The notes under the pieces were generated by a model, which saw only the letters and a list, made by a program, of their open reading frames with translations, ran no database searches and was not told the DNA's origin. From Methylacidiphilales bacterium (GTDB lineage Bacteria; Verrucomicrobiota; Verrucomicrobiia; Methylacidiphilales; UBA1321): 61,423 nt of DNA. Shown here in pieces: positions 9,261-17,266 of the stretch (its first letter is position 1; each line of letters starts with the position of its first letter). The DNA lies in assembly GCA_021272165.1 (NCBI GenBank), contig JAJSLK010000071.1, positions 1 through 61,423 of the forward strand, read 5' to 3'. Made by a program: the position numbers and the translations under genes.

Positions 9261-9334
9261 GAATGGACTTCCCGCCAGCATAGGGAAAGCCGGGGCAAGG
9301 TCAATTCGCCGCACCGGGCGGCGGGATGAAGAGG

Positions 9335-10975
9335 TCAATCGCCGCTGTTTTCGGTGTCGCCCTGGTAGCCCAGGACGCCTGTTTCGGACCAATCGAGCCC
9401 TTCGGCTTCATCGGTGGCATCGACGCGGTTGCCGAGGATCCGGTGCGTCAGGCCGAGCAGGGCGAACCCGAGAATGAAGACAACGACGAAGATGGTGACA
9501 CAGCCAATGGCCTGCGCGGCGAGTTGATGCGCGGCCCCGCCGAAGAAAAGGCCCCGGATCGGGCCATCAATATCGTTGAAGGCGGGCCCGGCGATTCCAT
9601 TGGCGAAAAGCCCCATGGCCAGCACACCCCAGGCCCCGGCCGCGCCATGAACCGCCACGGCTCCGGAGGGATCGTCGACATTGGCCTTGTCGAGTACAGC
9701 GAGCGCGATCTGGACGACAATTCCGGCGACGATTCCAATCACGAAAGCGGCCCAGGGATCGATCAGCCCGCCGCAACTGCTGCTCGCGACCGCGCCTCCG
9801 AGCAGGCCCCGGCAAAGGATCGCCGGTTCGGGACGGAGCTTCCGCAGGGCGGCCAGAAGGAAGGAAATGAAGAGGCCGCCCGCCGCCGCGAGAAGGGTAT
9901 TAAGGGCGGCAAGTCCCCATGATGCACTATTGGAGAGGACATTGATGGCCGTCCATGAAACTAGCAGCAGCAGGGTGCCGAATACGACGAAGGGCATGTT
10001 GTGGCCGGGAATCGCCTGCGGCGTGCGATGACGGTCGAAGCGGCCTTTGCGCGCACCGAGAAGCAGGGCGATAACCAGCGCGAGGGTGCCGGCGGTTTCA
10101 TGGACCACGCCGGCGCCACCCAGGTCGATGAAGCCGTGGCCGAGTCCAAATTCACGGCCCAGTTCCGCCAGCCAGCCGCCGCCCCATATCCAATTGGCGA
10201 CGAAAGGATAGATGAAGACGCCGGTAAGAAATGAGCCAACGATCATGGACAGAATACGCCCCCGCTCCAGCGCCGCACCCAGCGCCGCGGCCACGGCGAT
10301 GAGCAGCATCGCGGCCTGGGCGAGAAAGATGACGGCGATGGCCTCGCGCGGGTCCAGATCGGTCATTAGGAAAAAGCCCGAATTGCCCATGACACCCCAG
10401 TGATGGCCCGAGGCCAGAAAGCCGAGTTCATGATCCAGGGCGTTTTTTTCCGGGGACACGAGAGGATAGGCGAGCGCGGCATGAGTGTCGCCGACGCCGC
10501 CCATCTGCACTGCGAATCCGCCGATCCAGTAACCGATGAAGGCGAAGGCCGTGCCGGCGAGAAGAAGAGTGGCGGCATGGCCGCAGTTTTTGGCGCGGGT
10601 GAGTCCCGATTGATAGAGAAGAAAGCCGCCAAGTGAGAGCAGCGCAAAAAAAGCGGCCACAGCCGTCCGGCCCGGGAAGACCGCACTGACCGTGGTATGG
10701 GAGTCGGCAAAGACGAATGGGGCAGCAGTTGGAGTGGGTACCGGCGTGGGCACGGGAGTGACCGCGGCGGCGGGAGCGGCGTTGGTCGCGGATTCATTGG
10801 TTTCCGTCGAAGGTGTGGGAGGGATCGCAGCCGAATCGAGGTTTGAAGACGAAGGGATTGGCAGGGTGGTGTTGGTTTGGGCGCGAGAAACCGAAAGGCC
10901 CAGGGAAACGAGGCCGAAAGCGAGAACGGAAAAGGCGATTGTTCTTCGCCCGAAAATGGGCGTGGCAAAAATCAT
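9335..10975 (-). CDS. amtB: Ammonium transporter (Amt family)
   Basis: Inner-membrane ammonium channel of 546 residues. Residues 1-32 look like a signal peptide ending near VSRAQ. About 75 residues rich in Ser, Pro, Thr and Ala follow before the first channel helix, which is longer than the short N terminus of E. coli AmtB. Channel hallmarks are LASGHHWGVMGNSGFFLM, the pore histidines in GGAGVVHETAGT and AVHGAAGAWG, and the phenylalanine-rich vestibule segments. No glnK follows it. The start at 10975 lacks a clear ribosome binding site; the frame is open to 11080 but the signal peptide favours 10975. Confidence 0.92.
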   Translation of the reverse strand: MIFATPIFGRRTIAFSVLAFGLVSLGLSVSRAQTNTTLPIPSSSNLDSAAIPPTPSTETNESATNAAPAAAVTPVPTPVPTPTAAPFVFADSHTTVSAVFPGRTAVAAFFALLSLGGFLLYQSGLTRAKNCGHAATLLLAGTAFAFIGYWIGGFAVQMGGVGDTHAALAYPLVSPEKNALDHELGFLASGHHWGVMGNSGFFLMTDLDPREAIAVIFLAQAAMLLIAVAAALGAALERGRILSMIVGSFLTGVFIYPFVANWIWGGGWLAELGREFGLGHGFIDLGGAGVVHETAGTLALVIALLLGARKGRFDRHRTPQAIPGHNMPFVVFGTLLLLVSWTAINVLSNSASWGLAALNTLLAAAGGLFISFLLAALRKLRPEPAILCRGLLGGAVASSSCGGLIDPWAAFVIGIVAGIVVQIALAVLDKANVDDPSGAVAVHGAAGAWGVLAMGLFANGIAGPAFNDIDGPIRGLFFGGAAHQLAAQAIGCVTIFVVVFILGFALLGLTHRILGNRVDATDEAEGLDWSETGVLGYQGDTENSGD

Positions 10976-11094
10976 AAATAATTCTGTACGAGTATCATGC
11001 AAGCAAAGTAAATAGGACTTTAGCAAGCAAATTCCAAGGTGAAGGTGGCGGCATAAAGGTAGAATACAAAATTTATCCACTAATCTTTACCTTG

Positions 11095-11113
11095 ACGCCG
11101 GCGGCGTTTTTTT
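11095..11113 (+). terminator. Small hairpin followed by T-run in the amtB upstream gap
   Basis: ACGCC (11095-11099) pairs with GGCGT (11103-11107) and is followed by six T residues at 11108-11113. It would read as an intrinsic terminator on the plus strand, 30 bases before the next start codon. Either it ends stray transcription or it acts as an attenuator. Just downstream, GTGAA and TTCAC (11115-11130) form a second, looser inverted repeat. Confidence 0.35.
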
Positions 11114-11142
11114 AGTGAATTTTTGTTCACAAATATTGCCCT

Positions 11143-11913
11143 ATGCCCCAGCCAATCACGATGCGCTTTAAAGACCAGAAAGATGGATTCCGCCAGATTC
11201 TCTCGGATCCTCATTGGCTGGCGAAGGTGATTTTAGGCGGGTTCCTGCTGATCAATCCGTTCCTGGTCGCGTTTGCGCCCGCTTATTTTTCGGGGCAGGG
11301 GCCAGACTGGGTGAAGGCGGTCTTTCCCTGGATTCTCGGCTTCAATGTTCTTTCGTTCTGGTTTCCGCTGGGATTCACCTTTGAGGTTTTGCGCCGGGCC
11401 CGGACGGGGCGTGGCGTCCAACTGCCGGACTGGCAATGGAACCGGCTTCATATTTTCGCCAAGGAGGGCTCGGTCAAACTGATGCTGGCGGTGACAACGC
11501 TGTTGCTGCCGGCGGGGCTTTGGATGGGGACCTGCTACCTGATTTTTGTGATGGTGCTCGGCTTGCCGCCGGGACTGCTTTCGCTTTTCGTTCCGCCGAT
11601 CATGCTTTTCGTCATTCCGTTCTGCGGCGTGGCCTGCTGCCGCTGGCTTGACGGCGCCTCGGTGCTGAACTGTGCGCTGAACTATGCCGAGAACTGGCGG
11701 ATCTTCCGTCGTGGCTGTCCTGATTTCCTCATCGCTTCCGCCTTTATTGTCGGGGTCAATTCGATCACGACGGCATTTTTCTATACGATTCCGTTTGGCG
11801 CGGTTTTTGGCCTTTGTCTGGTCGATACCTGGTTTGGCCCGATTTATTCCGAAGCCGCCGCGGCAACGGAAAAGGTGACGGCGGGTGAGGCCGAATCGGT
11901 GCTGACGGTTTAA
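11143..11913 (+). CDS. DUF4013-like membrane protein
   Basis: A 256-residue polytopic membrane protein with about six hydrophobic segments, among them WLAKVILGGFLLINPFLVAF at residues 25-44. The paired pattern of an early LGFNVLSFWFPLGFTFEVLRR and mid-protein LPDWQW recalls DUF4013 membrane proteins. Function is unknown. It runs divergently from amtB, and its end overlaps by 4 bases the stop of the glycosylase on the other strand. Confidence 0.65.
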   Translation: MPQPITMRFKDQKDGFRQILSDPHWLAKVILGGFLLINPFLVAFAPAYFSGQGPDWVKAVFPWILGFNVLSFWFPLGFTFEVLRRARTGRGVQLPDWQWNRLHIFAKEGSVKLMLAVTTLLLPAGLWMGTCYLIFVMVLGLPPGLLSLFVPPIMLFVIPFCGVACCRWLDGASVLNCALNYAENWRIFRRGCPDFLIASAFIVGVNSITTAFFYTIPFGAVFGLCLVDTWFGPIYSEAAAATEKVTAGEAESVLTV

Positions 11914-12860
11914 CCTGCCTTTTGCGCAGGCTTTGGGGCGGACGATTTTTTCCTTGGCCGTGAAGCTGCCGCCTTTTTTTCAGGAATGAGCGCTTTGGAA
12001 TCGTGGCGAATCCAGTGAAAGAGGAATTGCTGGGCATAACCGCGATAGGGCCCGAAATGGCTTTCAGCGAAATCACGCAGCTTCTCATGTTTCACTCTGG
12101 GATTGTCATGAAAATAGAGGCGGCGCAAGACGCGCTCGACCCAGACATCGATGGGAAAAACCTCGGGCCGGCCATAGGCGAAAAGGAGGATGCAGTTGGC
12201 GACTTTTTCGCCGACTCCCTGCACACGCATCAATTCTTCGCGGGCCTCGGAGGTGGACAGGCCGGCGATGCGTTCCAGGGAAATTTCGCTTGAGGCGATT
12301 TGTTGTGAAGCGACAAAAAGATGCCGGGCGCGGAAACCGAGCCGGCAATCGCGCAGCCGGGCCTCGGTGGCGAGGGCGAGCCGGGAGGCGTCGGGAAACG
12401 AGTGTAGGCTCTCGTCTATAGCGTCGCCAAAGACCTGCCGCAGCTCGTGGTTGATCTGCTTGATCTGGACGATTTGTTTGAGCGAGGAGCAGATGAAATT
12501 GCAAAGCGTTTCCCACGGTTCCTGCCGGAGAATGCGCAGGCCGGGGGCGAAGGTGCGGGCCTTGTCGAGCCAGGGATCGTTTGGGAAGGAGGAGAAGATT
12601 TCGCGGATGGGGAGCTCGAGTCCGAAATAGGTGGTGACGGCGGCCGAGGTAAGGCCGGGGCCGACCGCTCGAAGCGCGTCGCCCTGGGACCAGACGAGGC
12701 AGGGACGCCCCTCAATCCAACCGCGCCAGCGGCCGTCCATGCCCCGGCGCCAGCTGAAGGATTGCCCGCTGGTCAGGGTGGCGTCGAGGTCAAGGCCATG
12801 GCTGAAAAGTGAAAGGGAAACTTGCGGAAGATCGGGCTGGGAGAGGGAATCGCCAGTCAT
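11910..12860 (-). CDS. ogg: 8-oxoguanine DNA glycosylase/AP lyase, OGG1 type
   Basis: Base-excision repair enzyme that removes 8-oxoguanine. The 316 residues comprise an OGG_N domain (about 10-120, with SGQSFSWRR) and an HhH-GPD domain. The helix-hairpin-helix is MRVQGVGEKVANC with the catalytic Lys (about 221), and the catalytic Asp follows in FPIDVWVERVL (about 240). The C terminus is a Lys/Ala/Pro-rich tail. This eukaryote/archaea-type glycosylase occurs in scattered bacteria instead of, or beside, MutM. Confidence 0.88.
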   Translation of the reverse strand: MTGDSLSQPDLPQVSLSLFSHGLDLDATLTSGQSFSWRRGMDGRWRGWIEGRPCLVWSQGDALRAVGPGLTSAAVTTYFGLELPIREIFSSFPNDPWLDKARTFAPGLRILRQEPWETLCNFICSSLKQIVQIKQINHELRQVFGDAIDESLHSFPDASRLALATEARLRDCRLGFRARHLFVASQQIASSEISLERIAGLSTSEAREELMRVQGVGEKVANCILLFAYGRPEVFPIDVWVERVLRRLYFHDNPRVKHEKLRDFAESHFGPYRGYAQQFLFHWIRHDSKALIPEKKAAASRPRKKSSAPKPAQKAG

Positions 12861-12866
12861 CGCGCC

Positions 12867-13463
12867 TCACTTGTCCTGCGGTCTGACGCTCTCGATGATT
12901 TTCCGGAAAAGGGGCAGATTGGCGGTAATGAGCGGGGCCGGTCCGGTAATGCGCCAATAGATGTTGCCCTGGGGACTTTCGATGACGGCGCCGAAGAGTC
13001 CATAGTTGGCGTGAGGCTGGGGCGGCAGGCCGGGTGTCGTGACCGGCTGGTTATAGGTTCCCAAAAGGGTGACTTCGGAGATTTTCAGGCCGCCGGTGTC
13101 GTGGTGTTGGACGTCGGCGGTCGCGGGCTGGCCATTGGGGTCGAGCATGGTGGCGTTCCACGCTCCGATGTTGTCCTGGGCACTTCCGCCGACCCCAGCG
13201 CCGAAGTAGAAGACGACCGCCTCCGCGCCTTCGCCATCCTCGGCATGAGGGATCGGGATGTGCCATTGGCCGGCGCGGGCCGGGCTTTCGGTTGGTTCCG
13301 TTTTCCAGCGGGAGGGGATGGTAAATTTCAAATCGCCGACCGGGAAGGTCGGGCCGTAGAGGGAGACGTCATTGCCGGCGGTGCGGCCCGGTGCGGCGGT
13401 TTCCATTCCGGCGAGAAGAATGAACCCCGTAATAAACAAAAGAACCCGCCGTATGATAACCAC
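12867..13463 (-). CDS. Secreted protein of unknown function
   Basis: From the GTG at 13463 the protein has 198 residues and begins with a good signal peptide (VVIIRRVLLFITGFILLAG). The mature part contains GDLKFTIPSRWKTEP, like small exported lipid-binding or stress-type domains, but I do not recognise a family. A longer start at a TTG (13499) is possible but would put 12 polar residues before the signal sequence. It begins 39 bases after the fur-like gene and ends 6 bases before the glycosylase start. Confidence 0.65.
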   Translation of the reverse strand: MVIIRRVLLFITGFILLAGMETAAPGRTAGNDVSLYGPTFPVGDLKFTIPSRWKTEPTESPARAGQWHIPIPHAEDGEGAEAVVFYFGAGVGGSAQDNIGAWNATMLDPNGQPATADVQHHDTGGLKISEVTLLGTYNQPVTTPGLPPQPHANYGLFGAVIESPQGNIYWRITGPAPLITANLPLFRKIIESVRPQDK

Positions 13464-13502
13464 AAATAAGAGGCTGTCCGAAAAATAGCCGCGAGACAAG
13501 AT

Positions 13503-14000
13503 TTAGGGCGTTGTTGGCCCACGCTTCTTTCGCGCCTTGGCGCCCGGCTTTTGGCATTCGGGGCAGACACCGGAAAGTTGGAGGGAGTGGCTCAGGCCTG
13601 AGTAGCCCCGTTCCCTGGCGATCTGGTTTTCAAACCGTTCAACGACGCATTCATCAAGCGGTTCCACTTTCTGGCAGGTGCGGCAGATTAAATAATGATG
13701 ATGGTGATGACCGTCGCGGGCACGGATTTCATGCCGGGTTGTCCCATCGATCCAGGCAACACGCTGCACGAGTTCCTTTTCCTCCAGAATGGAGACAAAG
13801 CGGAAAACCGTCGCAAAATCGCAACCTTCGCTCCGCACTTTTTCGTGAATCTCCGCGAGCGTGAGGGGAACCGGGCTGGCATCGAGGATGCGGACGATGG
13901 CGATTCGCGCATGGGTGGCGCGGAGCCCATTTTGCCGGAGCCATGTTGCTGGCTCGATGGCGTGATGATCCGTGCGCGTACCCATATCTACTTGTAGCAT
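13503..14000 (-). CDS. Fur-family metal-dependent repressor (Fur/Zur/PerR)
   Basis: A 165-residue DNA-binding repressor. The winged helix (residues 15-85) is followed by the metal-sensing half with HHHHHYLICRTCQKVEPLDE at about 103-122. The structural zinc CxxC pairs are CRTC and CPEC; the C terminus is basic. The run of five histidines is more usual in Zur- or Fur-like paralogues, but the metal cannot be decided. The secreted protein downstream may be co-regulated. Confidence 0.88.
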   Translation of the reverse strand: MLQVDMGTRTDHHAIEPATWLRQNGLRATHARIAIVRILDASPVPLTLAEIHEKVRSEGCDFATVFRFVSILEEKELVQRVAWIDGTTRHEIRARDGHHHHHYLICRTCQKVEPLDECVVERFENQIARERGYSGLSHSLQLSGVCPECQKPGAKARKKRGPTTP

Positions 14001-14201
14001 AGGAAAGAGGCCTGAGCCAGAAGCGGTTGAGGGAAGTGCTGTCTAGGCAATCGGCTGCCTTTCAGAGAAAAAGATGGGTAGTCTTTGCCGGGTTAACATC
14101 TCCGAGGCAAATATCTCGTCGATCCTGAAAATAGTTAAAGTGCTGGCACATGAGACATTAGTTGTGAGCAAAAAAGAATTTATGAGTAAACTTTTTGGCT
14201 A

Positions 14202-14217
14202 TGGCATGTTTATTGCA
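14202..14217 (+). promoter_or_regulatory. Sigma-54 (RpoN) -24/-12 promoter
   Basis: TGGCATGTTTATTGCA matches the RpoN consensus TGGCACR-N4-TTGCW at all but one fixed position, with GG and GC 10 bases apart. Transcription would start near 14228 and read through about 240 bases of leader into the pilin gene. The surrounding 150 bases are AT-rich compared with neighbouring genes. No enhancer-binding protein is encoded in the window. Confidence 0.72.
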
Positions 14218-14436
14218 TAAATCTGTTTACGTCCTTTTAATTCCTTAACTTACGAAGCAGAGCCTCCAGTTAACCTGTTAGGCCTCTCGCGAATGATTTT
14301 TTGAAGATTGTATGACTTTCAGACAAAATCCAGAAAACGCATGGTGGTTCCCACGTCTCCGTGGTTGCGATCACACAAAAACCGCGCGCGCCAGGCGCCG
14401 CGGAGGGAAAGCCGGCTGCAGGTCGGTTGAGCCATG

Positions 14437-14460
14437 CCTTTCGGATTCATTCCGGAAAGG
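14437..14460 (+). promoter_or_regulatory. Leader hairpin overlapping the pilin ribosome binding site
   Basis: CCTTTCGG (14437-14444) can pair with CCGGAAAGG (14452-14460), leaving one bulged base. The 3' arm contains the start of the strong Shine-Dalgarno AAAGGAGGTG (14456-14465), which lies 7 bases before the ATG at 14472. Folding would partly hide the ribosome binding site, suggesting translational control. The upstream leader (14340-14436) is GC-rich and self-complementary, but I cannot assign it to a known riboswitch class. Confidence 0.4.
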
Positions 14461-14471
14461 AGGTGTAGGGC

Positions 14472-14693
14472 ATGAAAAACGTCAAACGGCTGGCCTTTCT
14501 TTACTTGTCGCGAATCGCGACCCGCTCACGACGATTCGGTCATTGCCGGGGTCAGACCCTGGTGGAATACGCTTTGATTCTTTCCATTATTTCCATTGTT
14601 CTGGTCGGAGTCATCGTCAACTTGGGCCACCAAATTACTCCAGTTTATTCCGTGGTCGTCTCCCAGTTGGCGGCGGCGGAATCGTCGCACTGA
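14472..14693 (+). CDS. Flp-type type IVb pilin
   Basis: A 73-residue prepilin. After a basic leader of about 27 residues comes GQTLVEYALILSIISIVLVGVIVNLG (split here as GQTLVEYALILS plus the hydrophobic stretch). This has the prepilin peptidase site with Glu at +5 and the Flp Glu-Tyr pair. Type IVb pili of this kind serve in surface attachment. No tad/cpa assembly genes are adjacent, so they must be elsewhere. The start is fixed by the excellent AAAGGAGGTG. Control by the sigma-54 site at 14202 is inferred. Confidence 0.85.
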   Translation: MKNVKRLAFLYLSRIATRSRRFGHCRGQTLVEYALILSIISIVLVGVIVNLGHQITPVYSVVVSQLAAAESSH

Positions 14694-14699
14694 TTTAGT

Positions 14700-14730
14700 G
14701 CGTGCGGCTTCGAAAAAGGGAGCCGCACGC
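14700..14730 (+). terminator. Hairpin after the pilin gene
   Basis: GCGTGCGGCT (14700-14709) pairs perfectly with AGCCGCACGC (14721-14730) around an 11-base loop. It lies 6 bases after the pilin stop. There is no T-run, so it could be a factor-dependent terminator or an RNA-stabilising end for an abundant pilin message. Confidence 0.55.
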
Positions 14731-14805
14731 GGATTGTATGCTTTGATGGGGGCATGATCACGGTCTCCCTTGTTTCCCAAGAAGATAGACTCTAACGTCG
14801 GCGCG

Positions 14806-16428
14806 ATGTTCGAGAGCGCCATGAAACCGATCTGGTGGCTGCCGACTTTTGGCTTCGGCCTTTTCCTGGCGATCGAGTTGTCGATGTTCGCGATCCCGGG
14901 GCAGATTTTTGAGGACCCGGGAGTAGGACGGCACCTGCGGACGGCGGAGGTGATTCTGGAGACGGGACAGGTCCCGCGGGCCGACCCGCTGAGCTTTACG
15001 AAGGCGGGCGAGCCGTGGACCGATTATGAATGGGCCTTCGAGGCGACGGTTGGGGAGCTTTACCGGGCGGGAGGGCTGGGGCTGGTGGCGGCGTTTTGTT
15101 TTGCCATTTTTGCGAGCACGGTGCTGGGAGTGTACCGGACGGTGTTGCAGTCAGGGGTTTCGCTGAGCACGCTGATTTTGTGCACGGGAATGGCGTGGCT
15201 GACACTGCACCTGCATTTCGCGGTGCGGCCCGTGCTGTTCACCTATCTTTTCATGGCGCTGGTGGTAGAGGTCTGGTACCGGCAGGCGCAGCCGCGGGGC
15301 CGGGACTGGCTCTTCCTGCCAATTGTTTTCGTGGCCTGGGGGAACCTGCACGCGGGCTGGCTGGCGGCGTTCGTTTTCTGGGGCTTTTCGATATTCGGAC
15401 GGATTCTGGATCGAATCGCGGGCCGGGTGGATGGGGACGAGGCGCCGGTGATCCCGTGGATCGGGCTGGCGCTGCTTTGCCTGCTGGCGACATGGTTCAA
15501 TCCGCTGGGCTGGACGCTGCATCACCAAGTGATCGCGTTTGCCTCGACCTACAAGAGCTTCGCGCTGTGGGACGAGTTTCAGCCGCCGAATTTCGCGGGG
15601 CCGAGCATGTCGGCGGTGACGATCCTGTTTGTGCTCGGGGTGACGCTGCTGGCGAAGGTGCGGCGCAATCCACCGACGTGGAGGTGGGAGGCTCTGCTGC
15701 CGATGCTGTTCTTTCTCTACAGCGGGTTGAAGACGCAGCGGCACGTGCTGCTGCTGATTGAGGTCTCGATCATTCCGGTGGCACGGGACCTGGAGGTGCT
15801 GCTGCACGGCCATTGGTGGCCGGCATTGAAAAAGCGGCTGAGCGCGGTGGCGCACCGGGACTTGGCGGCGACGAACGATACGGGGCAGGCAGAGGCGGCG
15901 ACGCTGACGGTGGAACTGGGGGATTCGATCCAGCAGCGATTGAAGGACTTCCAGGCGCGGCAGCGGGCGGCGGGCGGAGATGCCTGGCTGTCACTGGTGG
16001 CCGCGCTGGTCCTGACAGCGCTGTTCGTGCGGACGCCGGCGGCGCATCATATTGAGGTGGGAAAGAGCGTGACGCCGAAGCTGATCGCGTTCGTGCGGGA
16101 CCATCCGGACCGGTTTCAGCGGCCGCTGACAACGACATGGAACGCGGGGCCGCTGCTCTGGAATTTGCGGCCCGATTTTCGGGTGAGCTTCGACGACCGG
16201 GGCGATTTTTACGGAGACGACACGGTGTTTTCGTTCGTGAATCTTTACAACGGCGCGGCGGGTCACGGAAAGATTCCGGGCTGGCGCGAGATGCTGGAGA
16301 AGGGGAACTATGATTCGGCGATCCTCGATTCGTACCTGCAACTGAACCAGTTTTTGCATTTCATGCCTGAATGGCACGAGGTCTACCGCGACGAGCACAC
16401 GGTGGTTTATTGGCGGCAGAGGAAGTAG
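14806..16428 (+). CDS. Large polytopic membrane protein, GT-C-like
   Basis: About 540 residues with at least ten hydrophobic segments, a charged cytoplasmic stretch near residues 355-400 and a C-terminal extramembrane domain of about 120 residues (from SVTPKLIAFVRDHPDRF). The early loop FEDPGVGRHLRTAEVILETG with DPLSFTKAGEPW resembles the first periplasmic loop of dolichyl-phosphate-mannose-type (GT-C) glycosyltransferases. No family is certain. I chose the ATG at 14806; a TTG at 14770 and an ATG at 14821 are alternatives without better ribosome sites. Confidence 0.7.
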   Translation: MFESAMKPIWWLPTFGFGLFLAIELSMFAIPGQIFEDPGVGRHLRTAEVILETGQVPRADPLSFTKAGEPWTDYEWAFEATVGELYRAGGLGLVAAFCFAIFASTVLGVYRTVLQSGVSLSTLILCTGMAWLTLHLHFAVRPVLFTYLFMALVVEVWYRQAQPRGRDWLFLPIVFVAWGNLHAGWLAAFVFWGFSIFGRILDRIAGRVDGDEAPVIPWIGLALLCLLATWFNPLGWTLHHQVIAFASTYKSFALWDEFQPPNFAGPSMSAVTILFVLGVTLLAKVRRNPPTWRWEALLPMLFFLYSGLKTQRHVLLLIEVSIIPVARDLEVLLHGHWWPALKKRLSAVAHRDLAATNDTGQAEAATLTVELGDSIQQRLKDFQARQRAAGGDAWLSLVAALVLTALFVRTPAAHHIEVGKSVTPKLIAFVRDHPDRFQRPLTTTWNAGPLLWNLRPDFRVSFDDRGDFYGDDTVFSFVNLYNGAAGHGKIPGWREMLEKGNYDSAILDSYLQLNQFLHFMPEWHEVYRDEHTVVYWRQRK

Positions 16429-16514
16429 GTAAAAATATGCGACGGCAACAGGATTGCGCAAACAAGGGCGTTACCAAATGGAGTTTGGGATCGAGGAAAA
16501 ATTATGACTGTCTA

Positions 16515-16679
16515 GAATGGCGTTAAGATAAGGAGGTTTTGGGATGAATTTAAGAGAAAAGCGCGTTTCGACGGGAGCAATCGTTCCAATCCTTCTTTTA
16601 CCTCTGAAAATCGTAGTTATCGGGCAATTTTTGCAACTCATTGGTTTATAGGAGGAAGCTCCTTATCTTAACGCCATTC
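16515..16679. mobile_element. MITE-like element, complete copy with 11-bp target duplication
   Basis: A 165-bp element bounded by perfect 21-bp terminal inverted repeats at 16515-16535 (beginning GAATGGCGTTAAGAT) and 16659-16679. It is flanked by the perfect direct repeat ATGACTGTCTA at 16504-16514 and 16680-16690, the footprint of transposition. It is non-autonomous because it carries no transposase. An 11-bp duplication suits IS4-group transposases, but the parent is not in the window. The inside equals copy 1 at 1-141 apart from one base. It lies 36 bases beyond the rloB-like stop. Confidence 0.93.
16544..16651 (+). CDS. Possible 35-residue hydrophobic peptide inside the MITE
   Basis: An ATG 8 bases after AGGAGG opens a 35-codon frame ending in TAG at 16649. 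The first ten residues are charged (MNLREKRVST) and the rest is hydrophobic enough to span a membrane. The other copy (6-113) keeps the same frame, with only Ile33 changed to Val. Part of the ribosome binding site overlaps the terminal repeat. Two copies this similar cannot prove selection; it could be a chance ORF or a transposase remnant. Confidence 0.25.
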   Translation: MNLREKRVSTGAIVPILLLPLKIVVIGQFLQLIGL

Positions 16680-16714
16680 ATGACTGTCTACTTTTCTTTT
16701 TTGAGACACAGACA

Positions 16715-17257
16715 CTACCGGATTAGACCTATTCCCCGAAGCAAAGTTTCAACGTCAGGGTCTACATCCGCGACTTTGATAAGCGCATCGAAATTCAGGT
16801 GGCGTCGCAGTTGAGCGGCGTCCGCAGGCTTTTCGTAATGCTCCCAATGGCGTCGCAGGCGGGCTTGGGCTGCATTCGCCACCGGTATATCGTGCACTTC
16901 GTGCGATATAATCCTGTAAAGAAGTCCCTCATGGTTGGGACGTTGAACAATGACCTTGATGTGATGTGTGTGCGCTTCCGCACGCAACTGATCGAGCGGC
17001 CAATCGTTACTATTGGCGCGATCAGCGTCGATAATCAGGAACCTATTCTTATACGTACCGTGCCTACCAGCCCGTTTCTTGTGCTCGTTCACAGTTTTCT
17101 CAAGCATCGACGCAAAGCCGCCCCCTCCCAGCGGATACGTGTCCAGATGAATATGCAATTCCGCATCAGCCAAGTATTGCAACCAGCGGACGAAGGATTG
17201 TTCACTTTCTCCTTCGACGGCGACAAAGTATCGTATCCTTTTCGGAATGCTTGGCAT
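16715..17257 (-). CDS. RloB-like TOPRIM-type protein (defence module, gene 2)
   Basis: A 180-residue protein with an OLD/TOPRIM-like core. The first acidic motif is YFVAVEGESEQSFVRW (about residue 10), then FLIIDADRANSNDW (about 73) gives the DxD metal site. The C-terminal part includes RPNHEGLLYRII and RLRRHWEHYEKP, typical of RloB proteins. It follows the ATPase by 9 bases on the same strand. AbiL (AbiLi ATPase plus AbiLii RloB-like) is the closest described arrangement, acting by abortive infection. Nuclease activity is inferred from the fold. Its base composition is lower in GC than neighbouring genes. Confidence 0.8.
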   Translation of the reverse strand: MPSIPKRIRYFVAVEGESEQSFVRWLQYLADAELHIHLDTYPLGGGGFASMLEKTVNEHKKRAGRHGTYKNRFLIIDADRANSNDWPLDQLRAEAHTHHIKVIVQRPNHEGLLYRIISHEVHDIPVANAAQARLRRHWEHYEKPADAAQLRRHLNFDALIKVADVDPDVETLLRGIGLIR

Positions 17258-17266
17258 GGATGTATA

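Noticed and set aside
14340-14440. Possible c-di-GMP-I (GEMM) riboswitch before the pilin
   Set aside because: The GGGAAAGCC segment recalls it, but the required GGACGCAAAGCC and tetraloop-receptor parts are not found.
14312-14698. 128-codon frame before and over the pilin
   Set aside because: Out of frame with the pilin, no ribosome site, and no protein-like pattern; the region is better explained as leader.
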